Assembly (NCBI GenBank): GCA_920105625.2
Contig: OV050030.1
Coordinates: 31,614,516-31,678,515 of the forward strand
Reading direction: 5' to 3'
DNA: 64,000 bases
From: Clusia tigrina
Taxonomy: Eukaryota; Arthropoda; Insecta; Diptera; Clusiidae
Position 1 is the first letter of the stretch. Each line of letters opens with the position of its first letter. Under the pieces are notes generated by a model, which made no database searches, was not told the origin of the DNA, and worked only from the letters and a program-made list of their open reading frames with translations. Shown here in pieces: positions 1-10,945 of this stretch. The translations under genes were made by a program, and so were the position numbers.

Positions 1-753
1 GCCAATTATTTTATCAGACAGCCAAGCTGCACTAAGGGCTTTGGATGGATTCCAAATAACATCAAGGAGTGTCTTAGATTGTCGCCGATCTCTAAATGAG
101 ATGGCTAAACATTTTCATATCCATCTATGCTGGGTACCAGGCCAGGGAACTGCAAGGCTGATCAACTTGCGAGAGACGGCACTTGTATGCCAAATGTCAG
201 TAGGCATATGGATTTACCTCTCGCGACTTGTAAGCTTCTCATAAGGGAGACATTAATTAATTCTACTAATCAAAGGTGGATTTGTGCCACTAGCTGAGAA
301 ACTACCAGGCAAATATGGCCGAGGCTAAAGCTGCATCTATCTGGGAATATTATTAGACTCAACAGACTACAAATTAGAACTTTAATAGGAGCCCTCACGG
401 GACATTATCAGATAGAAAATCATGCAAGAAGAATGGGAGTTTATACGCTTGATTTCTGTCGCAGCTGCAGAAACAAGGAGGATCTGGAAACGGTCCAGCA
501 TATCTTCTGTACATGTCCAGCTTTTGCTAGAAATAGGGATCGTTTACTAGGATCCCACTTCTTAACAAGTATAGATAATCTATACCGGTCAGGTGTCAAC
601 AACCTTCTCCGCTTTCTAAAAGGTACAGGTTGATTCAATCTGGAGGGGGGAGAATAGCCATGCCACGCATCCGCGTCTCACAACGGACCCAACTTGTGGT
701 CTAAATGGCATCACTGGTTTATTGGTGATGCGGCTGCCCAACCTACCTACCTA
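1..753 (+). mobile_element. 3' end of RNase H-bearing non-LTR retrotransposon (R1/I-type), copy A
   Basis: This is the 3' end of a LINE whose 5' part lies outside the window. It holds the end of the RNase H domain, a C-terminal zinc-knuckle region and a 3' UTR that finishes in a short ACCTACCTACC tail at about 741-753. The UTR and tail are clearly the same family as the reverse-oriented fragment at 56283-57890, which has a similar UTR including the stretch just upstream of the tail. R1/I-type assignment is from RNase H plus the CCHC-like end and is approximate. Confidence 0.85.
2..633 (+). pseudogene. LINE ORF2 C-terminus (RNase H end plus zinc knuckle), broken
   Basis: The reading frame opens with an RNase H block (SDSQAALRAL) and continues to CWVPGQG, the start of the WVPGH-x-x-GNE-x-AD motif. 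Around 141-148 the frame shifts, and the rest of the motif (CKADQLARDG) lies in another frame, so the conserved Gly-Asn-Glu part is damaged. A nonsense codon is at 295-297. The end reads LTGHYQIENHARRMG, then the zinc-knuckle pattern CRSCRNKEDLETVQHIFCTC and a stop at 631-633. ORF2 of such LINEs normally carries endonuclease, reverse transcriptase and RNase H; only the last part is seen here. It is a dead copy. Confidence 0.85.
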
Positions 754-2410
754 AGGCGTGTGTGAAGCATCCTAAGTCCTTGGCTCCAGATAAAACCCAA
801 AGATATAAGTTCTGAAGAAACAAAACAATGTATACAGGGTGAGTAGCAGGAATATCAACTTTAATGCAAAGGTAGCCATGGAAATTTTACTTTAAGTCAC
901 GAATACAATCACTCGGTATGCAAATCGCCATCTAACACTCTGATACATGGTCGCAAAATCTTTAGAACTTACGGATGTGACCCGAAATAGGCCGGGCATT
1001 ACTTCGTCACATCTTACTGCCATAACTACTTCAAGCAGTCGCACCTAGAAACTGTTGTCGAAACATGGTCATATTCTGAAATCCGTGGAGTTGAGATACC
1101 ACCACTTTTGTGATCTAATGTCAACAGAAAAATATCCTCATTATTGCAATGTTAACCTTTAATTGCTAGCGCTGAATTCCACTGGAATATTTAATCCCTA
1201 CCGATGAAGTGGCTTTTTAAGTACAGATCACAGAATCCAAAATGTCATGGTGTCAAAGTTCATGTTCAACCTCAAGTCTAAGCTGCCAGAAAATTTAGGG
1301 TATTTTTGCAATTGCGAATATTTCCGAACAAATTATTACAATGTTTTTCACCGTTCAGGAGGTTTGGGCTCCAAAGATGAAATCTTTCATTCTGCTGATT
1401 GTATTCCTGTTAGTACAAACCTGCTCGTCCGGAGGTCTCATTTAATCCGCTGATATGTGATATATCCGCTTCGTAATGATTTTCCGGTTACGACGAATTT
1501 TACCGATGAATTTTTTCGCTCTCTGTGGATAGTCATGGTAATTCTCTACATATCGCATAATAACATGTAAAATAAAGATTCTCATCTATTTTACAGTTAT
1601 GATTGCCTAGTTTCTTTAGCCACATTATCGTGGATCGTGTATTGAATATTTTAACAATTGCAATTTAAAAATCGCAACCGAATAGTATTGGAATAATTTG
1701 CTCTGGGGCATCCGTACTTCTGAATGTTGTTGAATTTCACTGTAAATTGTACAGGGAGACCTAAATTAGATGTGTTTGTATAATTTTTTTTTATTATTTT
1801 ATTACTTCTTTATATCCTCCTTAATGTGTAACTTTACTGAATATAACTAGGGAAGGACTCAATCAGAGATGATATCGGATGAAATGGTTTCTTCCATATA
1901 TCCTCCTTACAGTGTAACTTTACTGAACATATGTAACTAAGAAGGACTTAATCTGATATCGGAAGAAAAGATTTAGATATGCTCTTAAAAATTATACACG
2001 GAATTAGAAACGAAGTATATAAAATATAATTTTAAGACAATCTGTCTAAGTATGAATATTTTATACAAAACTAATCATGATCCGTTTATAAGCGACAAAT
2101 TTCCACAGAGTTCAAATTTCTTCTGCATTAAAACTTCATTTATTTTTCCTCATATTCAAAGTTGTTCACTAGGATGTAATTGATTGAACAAAATACTTAA
2201 ATGAGCACCCAACTCGGCACTTGTGACGCGTGCTGCAAATTTTCGTTTCAAGTAGGTTCATTTCAAGTTGCTACGAAATTAAGGAAATGAAGTTAAAATA
2301 ATAAAAAGCGTACTTCAAGTGCTGATGGAGCGTTAAGTTTGAAGTGTACGAGTAGAGAGGAAATGTAAATGAGACCAAGGAAATGAAGCATAGTAGCGGC
2401 TACCTATATA
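754..2410. other. Non-coding stretch, no gene seen
   Basis: No open frame here has recognisable homology or gene structure. The sequence is AT-rich. The only internal structure I see is a two-copy imperfect tandem duplication at 1811-1968, listed separately. Confidence 0.6.
1811..1968. repeat. Imperfect tandem duplication, period about 86 bp, two copies
   Basis: TATATCCTCCTTA begins at 1811 and again at 1897. Each is followed by GTGTAACTTTACTGAA, then an AAGGACT-TAATC-type block and GATATCGGA. The two units are diverged by substitutions and small indels, so the duplication is old. No function is apparent. Confidence 0.7.
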
Positions 2411-2412
2411 TA

Positions 2413-3716
2413 CGAGGTTTGATCAAAAAATAACCGCTATTTTCAAGTATTTATTTATTCATCAACAACTATCTTGTCCCCTTCAAAGTAATTCCCCTCA
2501 GATATAATAAACTTATGCCAGCGTTTTTTCCAATCCTCGAAACACTTCTGAAACGCTTTTTTTGGTATCGCCAACAGCTCCTGTTTCGATTTTTCTTTTA
2601 TCTCCTCAATCGTAGCAAAACGCTTTCCTTTCATCAGTGTCTTCAGTTTTGGAAAGAGGAAAAAGTCAGCGGGGGCCAAGTCCGGTGAATACGGTGGTTG
2701 AGGCATGATAACGGTTTTGTTTTTGGCCAAAAAATTACGCACAAGCATCGATGTGTGGGCTGGTGCGGTATCATGTTGCAAAATCCATGATTGGTTTTTC
2801 CACAATTCTGGGAGTTTCTGACGAATTGCTTTTCGCAAACGGCGCATAACTTCAAGGTAGTATTCCTTGTACGACCTTGTGGCAAGAATTTATGATGCAC
2901 CACGCCATTGCAATCAAAGAAAACTGTCAGCAAAACCTTTACGTACGACCGAACTTGACGTGCTTTTTTCGGTCTTGGCTCATCTGGACGTTTCCATTGG
3001 GATTATTGGGCTTTGATTTCAATGTCATAGCCATACACCCACGATTCGTCACCAGTTATGATCTTTTTGAGGAAATCTGGATCGTCGTTGACGATGTTCA
3101 ACAGCTCCTGAGCGATGTCCATGCGACGTTGTTTTTGCTCAAAATTTAGCAATTTTGGAACAATCTTCGCTGCCGCACGCTTCATGCCTGAAACATCCGT
3201 AAAAATTGCTTGGCATGAGCCGAACAATATGCCAACATCATCAGCAACCTTTCTGATAGTGATTCGACGATTATCCAAAATCATTTTCTTCACTGCGTCA
3301 ATGTTTTCATCGGTTGTTGACGTGCTCGGGCGACCAGGGCGAGCATCGTCATTGACATCTTCTCGGCCTTCCTTAAACCAATTATACCACAATTGAACTT
3401 CTGTTCTGCTCATAATAGACTCGCCAAAGGCCACGGTCAACATTTCAAATGTCCTTGCACATTTTATTTCATTTTTTACACAAAACTGAATACAGTTTCT
3501 TTGATCCATTTTTTCGAATAGTACAAAATCGAAGAGCACACCAAAACACGACTAACCTTTTTATCTGTCAAAAACAAACTGACAATCCAAAATGGTTGGT
3601 ATTGCCAACATATATATCAGACATGTGTACCAACATAACAGAAAAAAAATGCGAACATCGAACATACGAAACTCACGAAAAGATGAAAATAACGGTTATT
3701 TTTTGATCACACCTCG
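2413..3716 (-). mobile_element. DD34D mariner element, copy 1
   Basis: A 1304-bp element bounded by imperfect inverted repeats that start CGAGG and contain GATCAAAAAATAACCG. It is flanked by TA at 2411-2412 and 3717-3718, the target duplication of Tc1/mariner elements. It is the same family as the element at 40369-41687, in opposite orientation. The transposase is on the minus strand and is broken. Confidence 0.93.
2455..3509 (-). pseudogene. Mariner transposase (copy 1), inactivated
   Basis: The protein starts at MDQRN (3509). It has an N-terminal paired-type helix-turn-helix region and a DDE/D domain with TGDESW, QHDTAPAHT and YSPDLAPADFF. Compared with the copy at 40575-41633 it carries a nonsense codon at 3003-3005 (TCA to TAA) and a 7-bp deletion near 2868 that shifts the frame. 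The usual DNAPAHT motif reads DTAPAHT here. It also has one extra codon (GREDVND against GRDVND). The 3' part is open to the normal end. Family role: cut-and-paste transposition at TA sites. This copy cannot make full-length protein. Confidence 0.93.
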
Positions 3717-3764
3717 TACATACATATTGTTTTTTTACTGTTAGTGTGTACTAAAAATGTCAGT

Positions 3765-4127
3765 CTTAATTAAATTTTGAGATAAAGGAAACGCGTCATC
3801 TGGTATCAACACATATGGAATTTGATCAGTTACTGCTGGAAGTGACTGGGGATTCGGCAAATTATACTTCCCATTAAAAAATCGTAAAACATTACACCAC
3901 CATCTGAAACTCGCCTAGTTGCATCAACATCCACCATGATATATTCATAGTTGGCATTAACCAGAGTCATTAAAACAATGCTTGTAGTTATGCTACATCG
4001 ATCCCGTATTGGCTGGTTTACTTATGGCGACATGTTTGGCATCAATACATCCCAAACAGTGGAAGAAATCCATTTCTTTCCAAATATCAATGCTATATTT
4101 CTCCATCGGCCCTCAGATGTTGGCATC
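3765..4127 (-). pseudogene. PIF/Harbinger transposase exon remnant (HARBI1-like DDE_4)
   Basis: Reading the minus strand, an apparent splice acceptor (CTTTTTAG) sits at 4128, followed by PTSEGRWRNIA, then in a shifted frame FHCLGCIDAKHVAISKP, then in another frame NANYEYIMVDVDATRRVSDG and finally IPYVLIPDDAFPLSQNLI. This order matches the Harbinger nuclease: GCIDGKH (first Asp), VDANY-VDVG (second acidic residue) and ADEAFPL. Several frame changes and stops make it a pseudogene. It ends close to the edge of the mariner at 3716. Identification rests on three separate motifs in the right order and spacing. Confidence 0.75.
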
Positions 4128-4524
4128 TAAAAAGGTAAATTTCTTATTACTATTATTATAATTTGAACAAAAATAAATGTATGTACAAATTGGAAGAGGA
4201 GCACTAGCATCTGCTTTCAGCTCTCATGTAATAAATATGCTATACTTCAATTTTTACATTTAATACATGTTGTGTTATAGTTACTATGTTAGTATTTTTA
4301 AATGAAATAATAGTGTTTTTTAGGAAATGAAATAAAATAATAGTCTTTTTTAGGAAACTATATAATTTTTTATATTATCAGTTGAAGGATTGTTGAACAG
4401 CTCGCTGGGGATTGTGTCCAAAAGAAGATTGCTCCTCGCAGCAGCTCGTGTGATCAAGCCAATGACGCCAGAATTTGTGAAATCGGAATCTACTCGTAAA
4501 AAGCGGGCAGTTTCGATCAGAGGA

Positions 4525-4526
<2 letters not shown>

Positions 4527-4619
<93 letters not shown>
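4527..4619. repeat. (AT)n microsatellite
   Basis: An almost pure AT dinucleotide run of about 93 bp, interrupted once by ACATATACAT. The pogo-like element begins directly after it at 4620, so the element apparently inserted at a TA within this tract. Confidence 0.97.
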
Positions 4620-4622
<3 letters not shown>

Positions 4623-4834
4623 TAGACACTCGATTAATGCAACCTTCGGTTATTGCAACTGCCAAATTATTTACATTGCAGACTTTGTAATTGCAACTTT
4701 CAGAAATAGCAGAATCGATAAATGCAACTTTCTGCAAATAAATATGTATAGTTTTTTTTTTAACGTAGAATGTTGTTCTCTGATCTCTGTTTTGTGATTA
4801 TTTTTCTGCTTGACAACAACCGTTAAATCTGTGG

Positions 4835-4870
4835 ATACATATGTACATACATATGTATGTACATATGTAT
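4835..4870. repeat. 36-bp perfect palindrome
   Basis: A perfect inverted repeat built from CATATGTA/TACATATG units, centred between 4852 and 4853. It lies between the pogo terminus and the transposase start codon. The simple-sequence character suggests a TATG/CATA microsatellite origin rather than a designed site. Confidence 0.85.
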
Positions 4871-4966
4871 GGATTTAAATTTTTGTGTATTCATTGCTTT
4901 TTTTTGCTAATGGTCTTTTTTCCTATTTGGGTCATCGTTGTCCGTTTGATTTCATAACATCTCGCT

Positions 4967-6442
4967 ATGCCCGTCGTTAAAACAATTGAGAGATTAACAA
5001 TTAAAGAAAAAATAGAGATTCTGGACAAGTTGAAGAAAGGCCATACGGTAAAATTTATTTGTGAAAAATACAAAATAAATAAATCTACTGCTTGCCGCAT
5101 TAAGCAGAGCGAAAATAAATTAAGAAAATTTATTGAAACACCGAGTGTGAACCTGGAAAACGATGCACGTTGAAAATTGCCGGATTTCCAAAAATGGAAA
5201 GTCGCTTATATAGGTGGTCACGGAACGTTCCAGTTTCAGGTGATATTTTGGGTGCAAAGGCATGTGACCTCCATAACATAATCACAGAAAAGCCTGGTGG
5301 GTATAACGCCAGTCAAGGCTGGCTGATAAATTTTAGAAAATGACACGGCATTCGATTATTGAGAATCTGTGGTGAAAAATTATCGAACAAAACCTAGTAG
5401 ACCCCTTTGTAGAAAAATTTAAAAAAACAATCGAAGAGCTCGGATTAACACGGAACCAAATATACAACGCGGACGAATCCGGTCTATTCTTTCGACTTTT
5501 ACCAGACAAAACACTTGTGAGTGCCAAAGAAGCATCTGCTCCTGGCCGCAAAACTTCTAAGGAAAGAGTAACATTTTTACCTTGCACAAACGCAACTGGT
5601 CTCCACATACTCAAGTTGATGGTCATAGGTAAATCAGCTAATCCACGAGTTTTCGAAAATGTCTGCAATAATCCAGTTCTATATAAAAGCAGTAAAAATG
5701 CTTGGATGACATCTTCAATTTTTGAACAATGGTTTAAGAACACATTTGTTCCTGAGGTAAGTGGGACATTTAATACAAATCTCATTGACTTTGTATGTAT
5801 GTTTATCAACTTTAGGTAAGGCAGTTTTTGAACTCTAAAGGATTGCCGCAAAAGGCGTTACTGCTTCTAGACAATGCCAGTTGCCACCCAAAAGACGGTC
5901 AATTTAAAAGCGACGATGGAAACATAGTAACGATGTGTCTTCCACCGAATTGCACTGCTCTACTTCAGCCGCTAGACCAAAATGTTATCAACTTGATAAA
6001 GCTTAATTATAAAAAAGGTCTATTCGAAGATCTGCTAGCAACTGAAATGAGAGATTTTGATACAATGCTCAAGGTATTCGATTTGAGAAAAGCGGTACGT
6101 CTGTTAGCTTACGCATGAGAAAAGGTACCGACGTCGACAATCGAAAAGTCCTGGAATATTTTGTTCGCAGACCCTAATAATGAATAGACTAATGCAGATA
6201 ACTTGCCATTGAGCAGTTTAAGAGATGAAATAATTCGGGAGAACGCAACGATTTCATCCATAGCAGGACTTCTACAAATAATGCAGCCTGAACAAACGAT
6301 TTCTCACAGTGATGTCTATGAATGGGTGAGCGAGCTACCTGAGATTTCTCATGATCTAAGTGACGGAAATGAAACATCAGACAATGAAATTGTTGATGAG
6401 AATCTTGCGGAAGAACAGGACGTCTGCAGAGGACGCCATTAA
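4967..6442 (+). pseudogene. pogo/Tigger transposase with a 59-nt intron, inactivated
   Basis: The N-terminus (MPVVKTIERLTIKEKIEILD...) is the CENP-B/psq-type helix-turn-helix. After a frameshift near 5165 comes the second DNA-binding segment (VSGDILGAKA, then ASQGWLINFRK followed by TGA at 5341-5343 and HGIRLLRICGEKLS). The DDE domain is in a third frame: IYNADESGLFF, LLLLDNASCHP and ALLQPLDQNVI supply the three acidic residues. A canonical intron (GTAAGT...TTTAG) at 5757-5815 joins TFVPE to VRQFLNSKG in frame. The tail LLAYA is followed by TGA at the place where the family has Trp, then EKVPTSTIEKSWNILF. It is dead through at least two frameshifts and several stops. Confidence 0.9.
5757..5815 (+). 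other. Spliceosomal intron inside the pogo transposase
   Basis: The 59-nt segment starts GTAAGT and ends ACTTTAG. Removing it joins two frames (phase 0) that together give an uninterrupted DDE core. The length is near the typical short intron of flies. Splicing is inferred from sequence only. Confidence 0.75.
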
Positions 6443-6569
6443 ATCCATAAATACCAGCATTCAATGGGCTGAAGAAAGTAATATTTGTTTAAGTCAAAAC
6501 TCAAAAGAGCAAAATTTGGATGTAAATTGCCCACAAACAACGATCATCCATACATCATGATCAACATCG

Positions 6570-8160
6570 TAATAAAATTTCCCCTCAAAATCTAAATGAT
6601 TTAGATTTTCGACAATCAGTCAGTGATCACAGCGAGATCATGTCTGTGTGACACATACATGCATAATTTCTCTCTTTTTCACACATACTATTAAATATGA
6701 GTACGAAAATGATGTATCGTCTATGGGCCGCATAACGTCATACGTTGCAAAACGTTTTTTTTTAGCGTTGAATAACGCTTTACGCCACGGCATTCATTCA
6801 ATTTCAAAATGAGAGTGTAATATTTTGAGAAAAGAGAAGGTAAAGTGGGAGTGCGGGTGTGTTAAGCAGCAAAAGGTAAGGCAAGGGGTATATTTGAGTA
6901 AGCTGATTGCTCTTTATTTTCCTCACATCAGGGACTCTCAAAAACGCGACGGCGAGTTCGTGCCCCACACGTATAAGATCGTGTTTCACACCGATTCCAA
7001 AGAACATATGGAAAATAGAGTTGATATGAATGAATTTGTGCGAGTTCTTCGAAGAACAAACCATACACTGTACGTGTGACCAAAAAAAAAATGGTCGGAA
7101 CGGTAAATAAATATGGAGGGAATTGAATGTTCTAGACATAAAGGCGCTTTGTTCTCTTTTCATACAATTTTATTCCATCGCTACCTGCGAGTATGTATGT
7201 ACTCATTTTTTGGGTTTGTTTTCTTTCTTTTTATTTTGCTTATAAGTATACAAACAACCATACATATATGTATGTATGAATTAAAAATTCTGTAGATTTC
7301 ATGATTCTGTAGTTCTCAATATTTGTCGCCCACTTAACTCGTAACGTGAAGAGCAAATCAAATATTTTGCTCTTCTTCTTTATAGGACTTCTTATTACGT
7401 TGATATTCTTTGGTTTAACGTAGAATACGCAATTTCAATAATTCATCAATCAAAACAACAGCCGAAGGTTTGTGTCCACACTGAAACAGAAGCATAGTTT
7501 GTGTTCACGATACAAACTCAAACACTCAACCAAACAGCACACATATGTTTGAGTGTATGTGTTTAAACAATTTTCATTGGAGAAATTTAAATATTAGGAA
7601 GATATCAACCAATATGAAATGTATATCAAACGAAAGATAACATCTTCATTTACCTACAACAAAATTTTTAAAAAAAGTTATCTCGCCGTTTCCTCATAAT
7701 CAATGAAATAAAGATTACAACAATAACAATCTGACATGACTCCCTATACCGTAAGGTAAGACGTATTCTACACCAAAACTACTCATGAAAATTTCCCTGG
7801 AATTTTTTATTTCTCAATGCTTTTTTCAAATAGTGCTGCCAAGTATACCACTGACTCGTTTGCAGTGTTCGCACCACTAGATACGAGCTCGATACAAGAT
7901 ACGAATCAAATACTCCTAGTATATAGTAAGTATTTGCACTATTTTGTTTGCCATCTTTCTGTACAACATACGTCTTCTTCGAGCCGATTGCCCCCTAAAA
8001 GTAGGCAGCACTCTTACCCGGTGTTAGAAGTTTTGTGAAAAGGGAAGTTTTATAAATTGTCACTAATAAGGTATACTTTGAGGGTGTGAAAAATTTTTCA
8101 GTGGCAACAAGGTGGCGATACACAATGGGAGAGTTCTTCTGAACAAATTTGATATGTACT
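6570..8160. other. Non-coding stretch, no gene seen
   Basis: Short open frames (for example 6825-7079) have no recognisable motif. A small inverted repeat, GAAGAGCAAA at 7348-7357 with TTTGCTCTTC at 7366-7375, is visible. Nothing else stands out. Confidence 0.5.
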
Positions 8161-8329
8161 AACAAAGAAAAACATACCCAAAAATTAGGAATTCAAAATC
8201 AAAAGAAACTCCAAATATTATTCACATAAATAATACTGCACACAGTAAACATTTCCTTCTCCTACACTAACATGCTAAAAACCGTTCTCATCGTCAAAAT
8301 GCCTTGCATCCAAACTCTACCATTTCTTC

Positions 8330-10187
8330 TTGTACTATAACCTGAATATCCCTAATAACAACAATAATCGTCTTCAGAAAATTGAGAAAATTGAGAAAAT
8401 AACTTCCGAATATAAAATCGGACTCCATATTATTATAGACCAACTGCACGAATGGAAGATAGGACCACACATAATTAACTATGTTTCAAATTTTATGACT
8501 AAGAGGAAAGTTATTGTTGGAGTGGGAAAGACCCTTTCAAACATCCGATCATTAAACAACGGAATCCCACAAGGATCTCCAATATCAGTAATCTTGTTTC
8601 TCATAACCTACAACAATATCTGTACAACCATCTCATTACACAAAGAAATAAACTACTGTGCTTACTCTTATGACTTTCGTTTATTCATTGACCATAACAG
8701 AAACAAAAACCCAACAATTAATTTAAACAAACTTTTTCAAAACATTGCCACCTGGTGCGATTACTCAGTTGCAGTCCTCTCGACTACGAAATACAAACAC
8801 TTACATATCTGCCGTAAACATAAATGCTCCTGCATAATAAACAACAAACAACTTACGGTTCGATGAGGTTGACAACCCACGGATTCTAGGCGTCATTTTT
8901 AAGAAGCGTTATAGATGGAACACTCACATTGAAAACTTGTGTTAGATGCTTGCTTATCCAGCATCAAATTAAACTGCAATAAATCTTGCATAATCGATAC
9001 CATAAAATCCTCAAAAATTCATTATGGAATTTATCTTTACGGATATTCTCCGAAAGCAGTACTAAACAAAATTAAAACTACTTTAAGTCAGAACAGCTCT
9101 AGGGGCTTACTATCCAAAACATTTTATTTGAAACCTACTTTTAACAATTGAAGATCAAAGAGACTTCGCTTCCACCAAACTCTTCAAAATACTATGAAGA
9201 TGCAATAACAGCCCACTTTATGATATAACACCAAACACCAGTCTTTAAATAGCCCACAAAAAGTCACAACAGAATAATAAATTCCAAAGAACTTGGCATA
9301 CCAACACCCTGGTCTTTCAATTCATCAACAATTAACGACACCTTAAGAAAGCACACAAAAACTCACTCCAATCCAGCAATTTGCGATCCTCATTTCATGA
9401 AATCCAAGAAAACCTATCTAACTACTCTTTTACTTATATCGATGGCTCCAAAATAAACTCAAAACTCAGCTTCAGTGTAATCCCAACCAACCAAATCATC
9501 AAAATCTCTAACTTGCGTGCTTTCTGCTGAAGGTGGTAAACTATTTTTAAAAAGCAAGTTCCAGATTCACGTTATATATGTTATTTTTCCTGCTCTTTGT
9601 GTTGTTAAACGGTTCCTTTTTTTTAGTGAATGAAGCTGTGGGTGCTAAAGAAACGTTCAGTAGCAACTGAAGTACAGGGAGCTGTTAAAATTCGAACAGC
9701 TAATTTGCTTAATTGCGTGCTTCCACAAATTCCTTTCCACCAAGTTACTGGAGAAATTTCATCCAAACAGCTCCAGACAAAAGTTTTTGCCCAGAAATCA
9801 TTTCTGGCCTTGTAATTGGCAGAATCTACCATTACATTTATGTACAGTACAGTTTAATATTTAGGGCGGAAATTATTGCTATCCACGAAGCGATTCAAAC
9901 GTTCTTTAAAATATAACCTGAACTGTGTGAGGTTATCTTCTCTCCTCATAAGAAACACTCTTTCTAACAACTTCCCTAAAATTCAACTTTCTTGGATCCC
10001 AGGACGTGTTTCAATAGACGGCAATGAGTTTGCCGATCAGTCAGCCAAGGATGCTAATGTAGCTCCACTTATTTGAACACAAAATTACAATGCAAACGAT
10101 AAAAAACATTACTTAAAAAGCAAATTTAAAAGCAAACATATACAAATATGGGACTCAACCTCGGATTGGTACAAACTGGTACAAACT
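8330..10187 (+). pseudogene. I-like LINE ORF2: reverse transcriptase and RNase H, split by a hAT fragment
   Basis: The RT part has NGIPQGSPISVILFL at about 8560-8610. The catalytic YADD/FADD box is destroyed (YCAYSYDFRLF). VDNPRILGVIFKKRYRWNTHIE then matches the downstream LGV-x-F-D...W-x-HI region. RNase H begins with FTYIDGSKINSK (about 9430-9465), is cut at about 9515, resumes at about 9850 with FRAEIIAIHEAIQT and contains LSWIPGRVSIDGNEFADQSA (the WVPGH...GNE-AD motif). The frame runs to about 10187, where a Tc1-like fragment takes over. There are many stops and frame changes. Order RT then RNase H suggests an I-type element; the clade is not certain. Confidence 0.85.
9530..9832 (-). pseudogene. 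hAT transposase C-terminal dimerisation domain fragment, nested in the LINE
   Basis: The minus strand reads WWKGICGSTQLSKLAVRIL, then SVATERFFSTHSFIH, and continues in a shifted frame KKRNRLTTQRAGKITYI. This is the hAT dimerisation region (WW...LSKLA...L...P-x-S-x-x-ER-x-FS...RNRL). It sits between the two halves of the LINE RNase H, so it came in after the LINE. I could not define terminal repeats or an 8-bp duplication, so whether it arrived as a transposon fragment or by recombination is open. Confidence 0.85.
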
Positions 10188-10549
10188 ACAATTTACACGG
10201 TGTCGTCGATGAATGCGCTTATCCAGTAGATGAGATTGTGTTTCAACATGATGGAGATCCTAAGCACACTGTCATTATTGTCAAAAAATGCCTGGCTGAA
10301 CAACAATGTCAAACTATGCAGGAACCTGCACTATGCCCGGATTTAAATCCAATGGAAAATTTTTGGGCCATAGTAAAAATAATGCTTTCGCACCACGAAC
10401 GTGCTCCAACAAATATGGCCGAACTCTGGGAAGGAATTAATACTGAATGGGCCGATATTCCACACCAAACAATACAAAATTTAGTCGAAAGTATGCCTAA
10501 ACGTATTGAAAGTGTTTTAGCGAATAGAGGATTTTGTACAAAGTATTAA
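10188..10549 (+). pseudogene. Tc1-like transposase, C-terminal third
   Basis: The frame reads HGVVDECAYPVDEIVFQHDGDPKHT, which holds the second catalytic Asp, then CPDLNPMENFW with the Glu. Exactly 34 residues separate them, so this is DD34E. The following region to NRGFCTKY and TAA at 10547-10549 is an intact C-terminus. The first Asp and all DNA-binding domains are absent, so the copy is 5' truncated. Upstream the frame runs without a stop into RNase H sequence of the LINE, which makes an accidental chimeric frame. Confidence 0.9.
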
Positions 10550-10777
10550 TTTATTAAACAACTAAAATGGTCAAAATTGGATAAATGGGGTTTACAAAGA
10601 ATTTTGAATTTTAATTGGTATTTTTTTTTCGATTTACAATTGTATTTTAATTTCAATTTAAGAAGATTGTTTAAAGTATACAACGTAAAAAGATTTACTT
10701 CATTATCTAATAAAAATAAAATTATACCAAATTTACTAAAAAAATTTGAATTATGTATCCACTTTTGTCCACCACTG
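10188..10777 (+). mobile_element. 3' part of a Tc1-like DD34E transposon
   Basis: The right end carries CCACTTTTGTCCACCACTG (ending 10777) followed by TA at 10778-10779, a Tc1-type terminus. The 5' part is missing: the element begins inside the transposase at the junction with the LINE. An AT-rich 3' untranslated segment of about 230 bp separates the stop codon from the terminus. Confidence 0.85.
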
Positions 10778-10945
10778 TAGATTTAAGTTAAGCTTAAGGC
10801 CAGGGCACATCTAAGCGGTATTCGCAAGGGATAATTGCTATTCTTCTTGTTTTGGTTTTGACATATCCTCATTCTATTATTCGTAGCTTTCATTTAATTT
10901 TGAAATACTAATAAGAAAACGTATAGTAAAAAACTAAAAATAAAA

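Larger units (their letters stand above)
4620..6560 (+). mobile_element. pogo/Tigger-like DNA transposon, 3' end not resolved
   Basis: The 5' terminus CAGTAGACACTCGATTAATG follows TA at 4618-4619 and matches the pogo/Tigger type of terminal repeat (CAGT...CTCG-TTAA). Just inside lie three related TGCAACT motifs (about 4660-4735) that may be subterminal repeats. The transposase begins at 4967. I could not find a matching inverted terminus downstream, so the 3' limit is only the end of recognisable coding sequence; the true end is lost or diverged. Confidence 0.85.

Noticed and set aside
4378..4797. Open frames of 119-135 codons around the first AT repeat
   Set aside because: The middle is a dinucleotide repeat and the flanks have no coding motif; the right part is the pogo terminus.
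6825..7079. 84-codon frame starting MRKEKVKWECGCV
   Set aside because: No recognisable motif, and it has no support from context.
7348..7375. Inverted repeat GAAGAGCAAA...TTTGCTCTTC
   Set aside because: Short and isolated; no element termini or transcript context.
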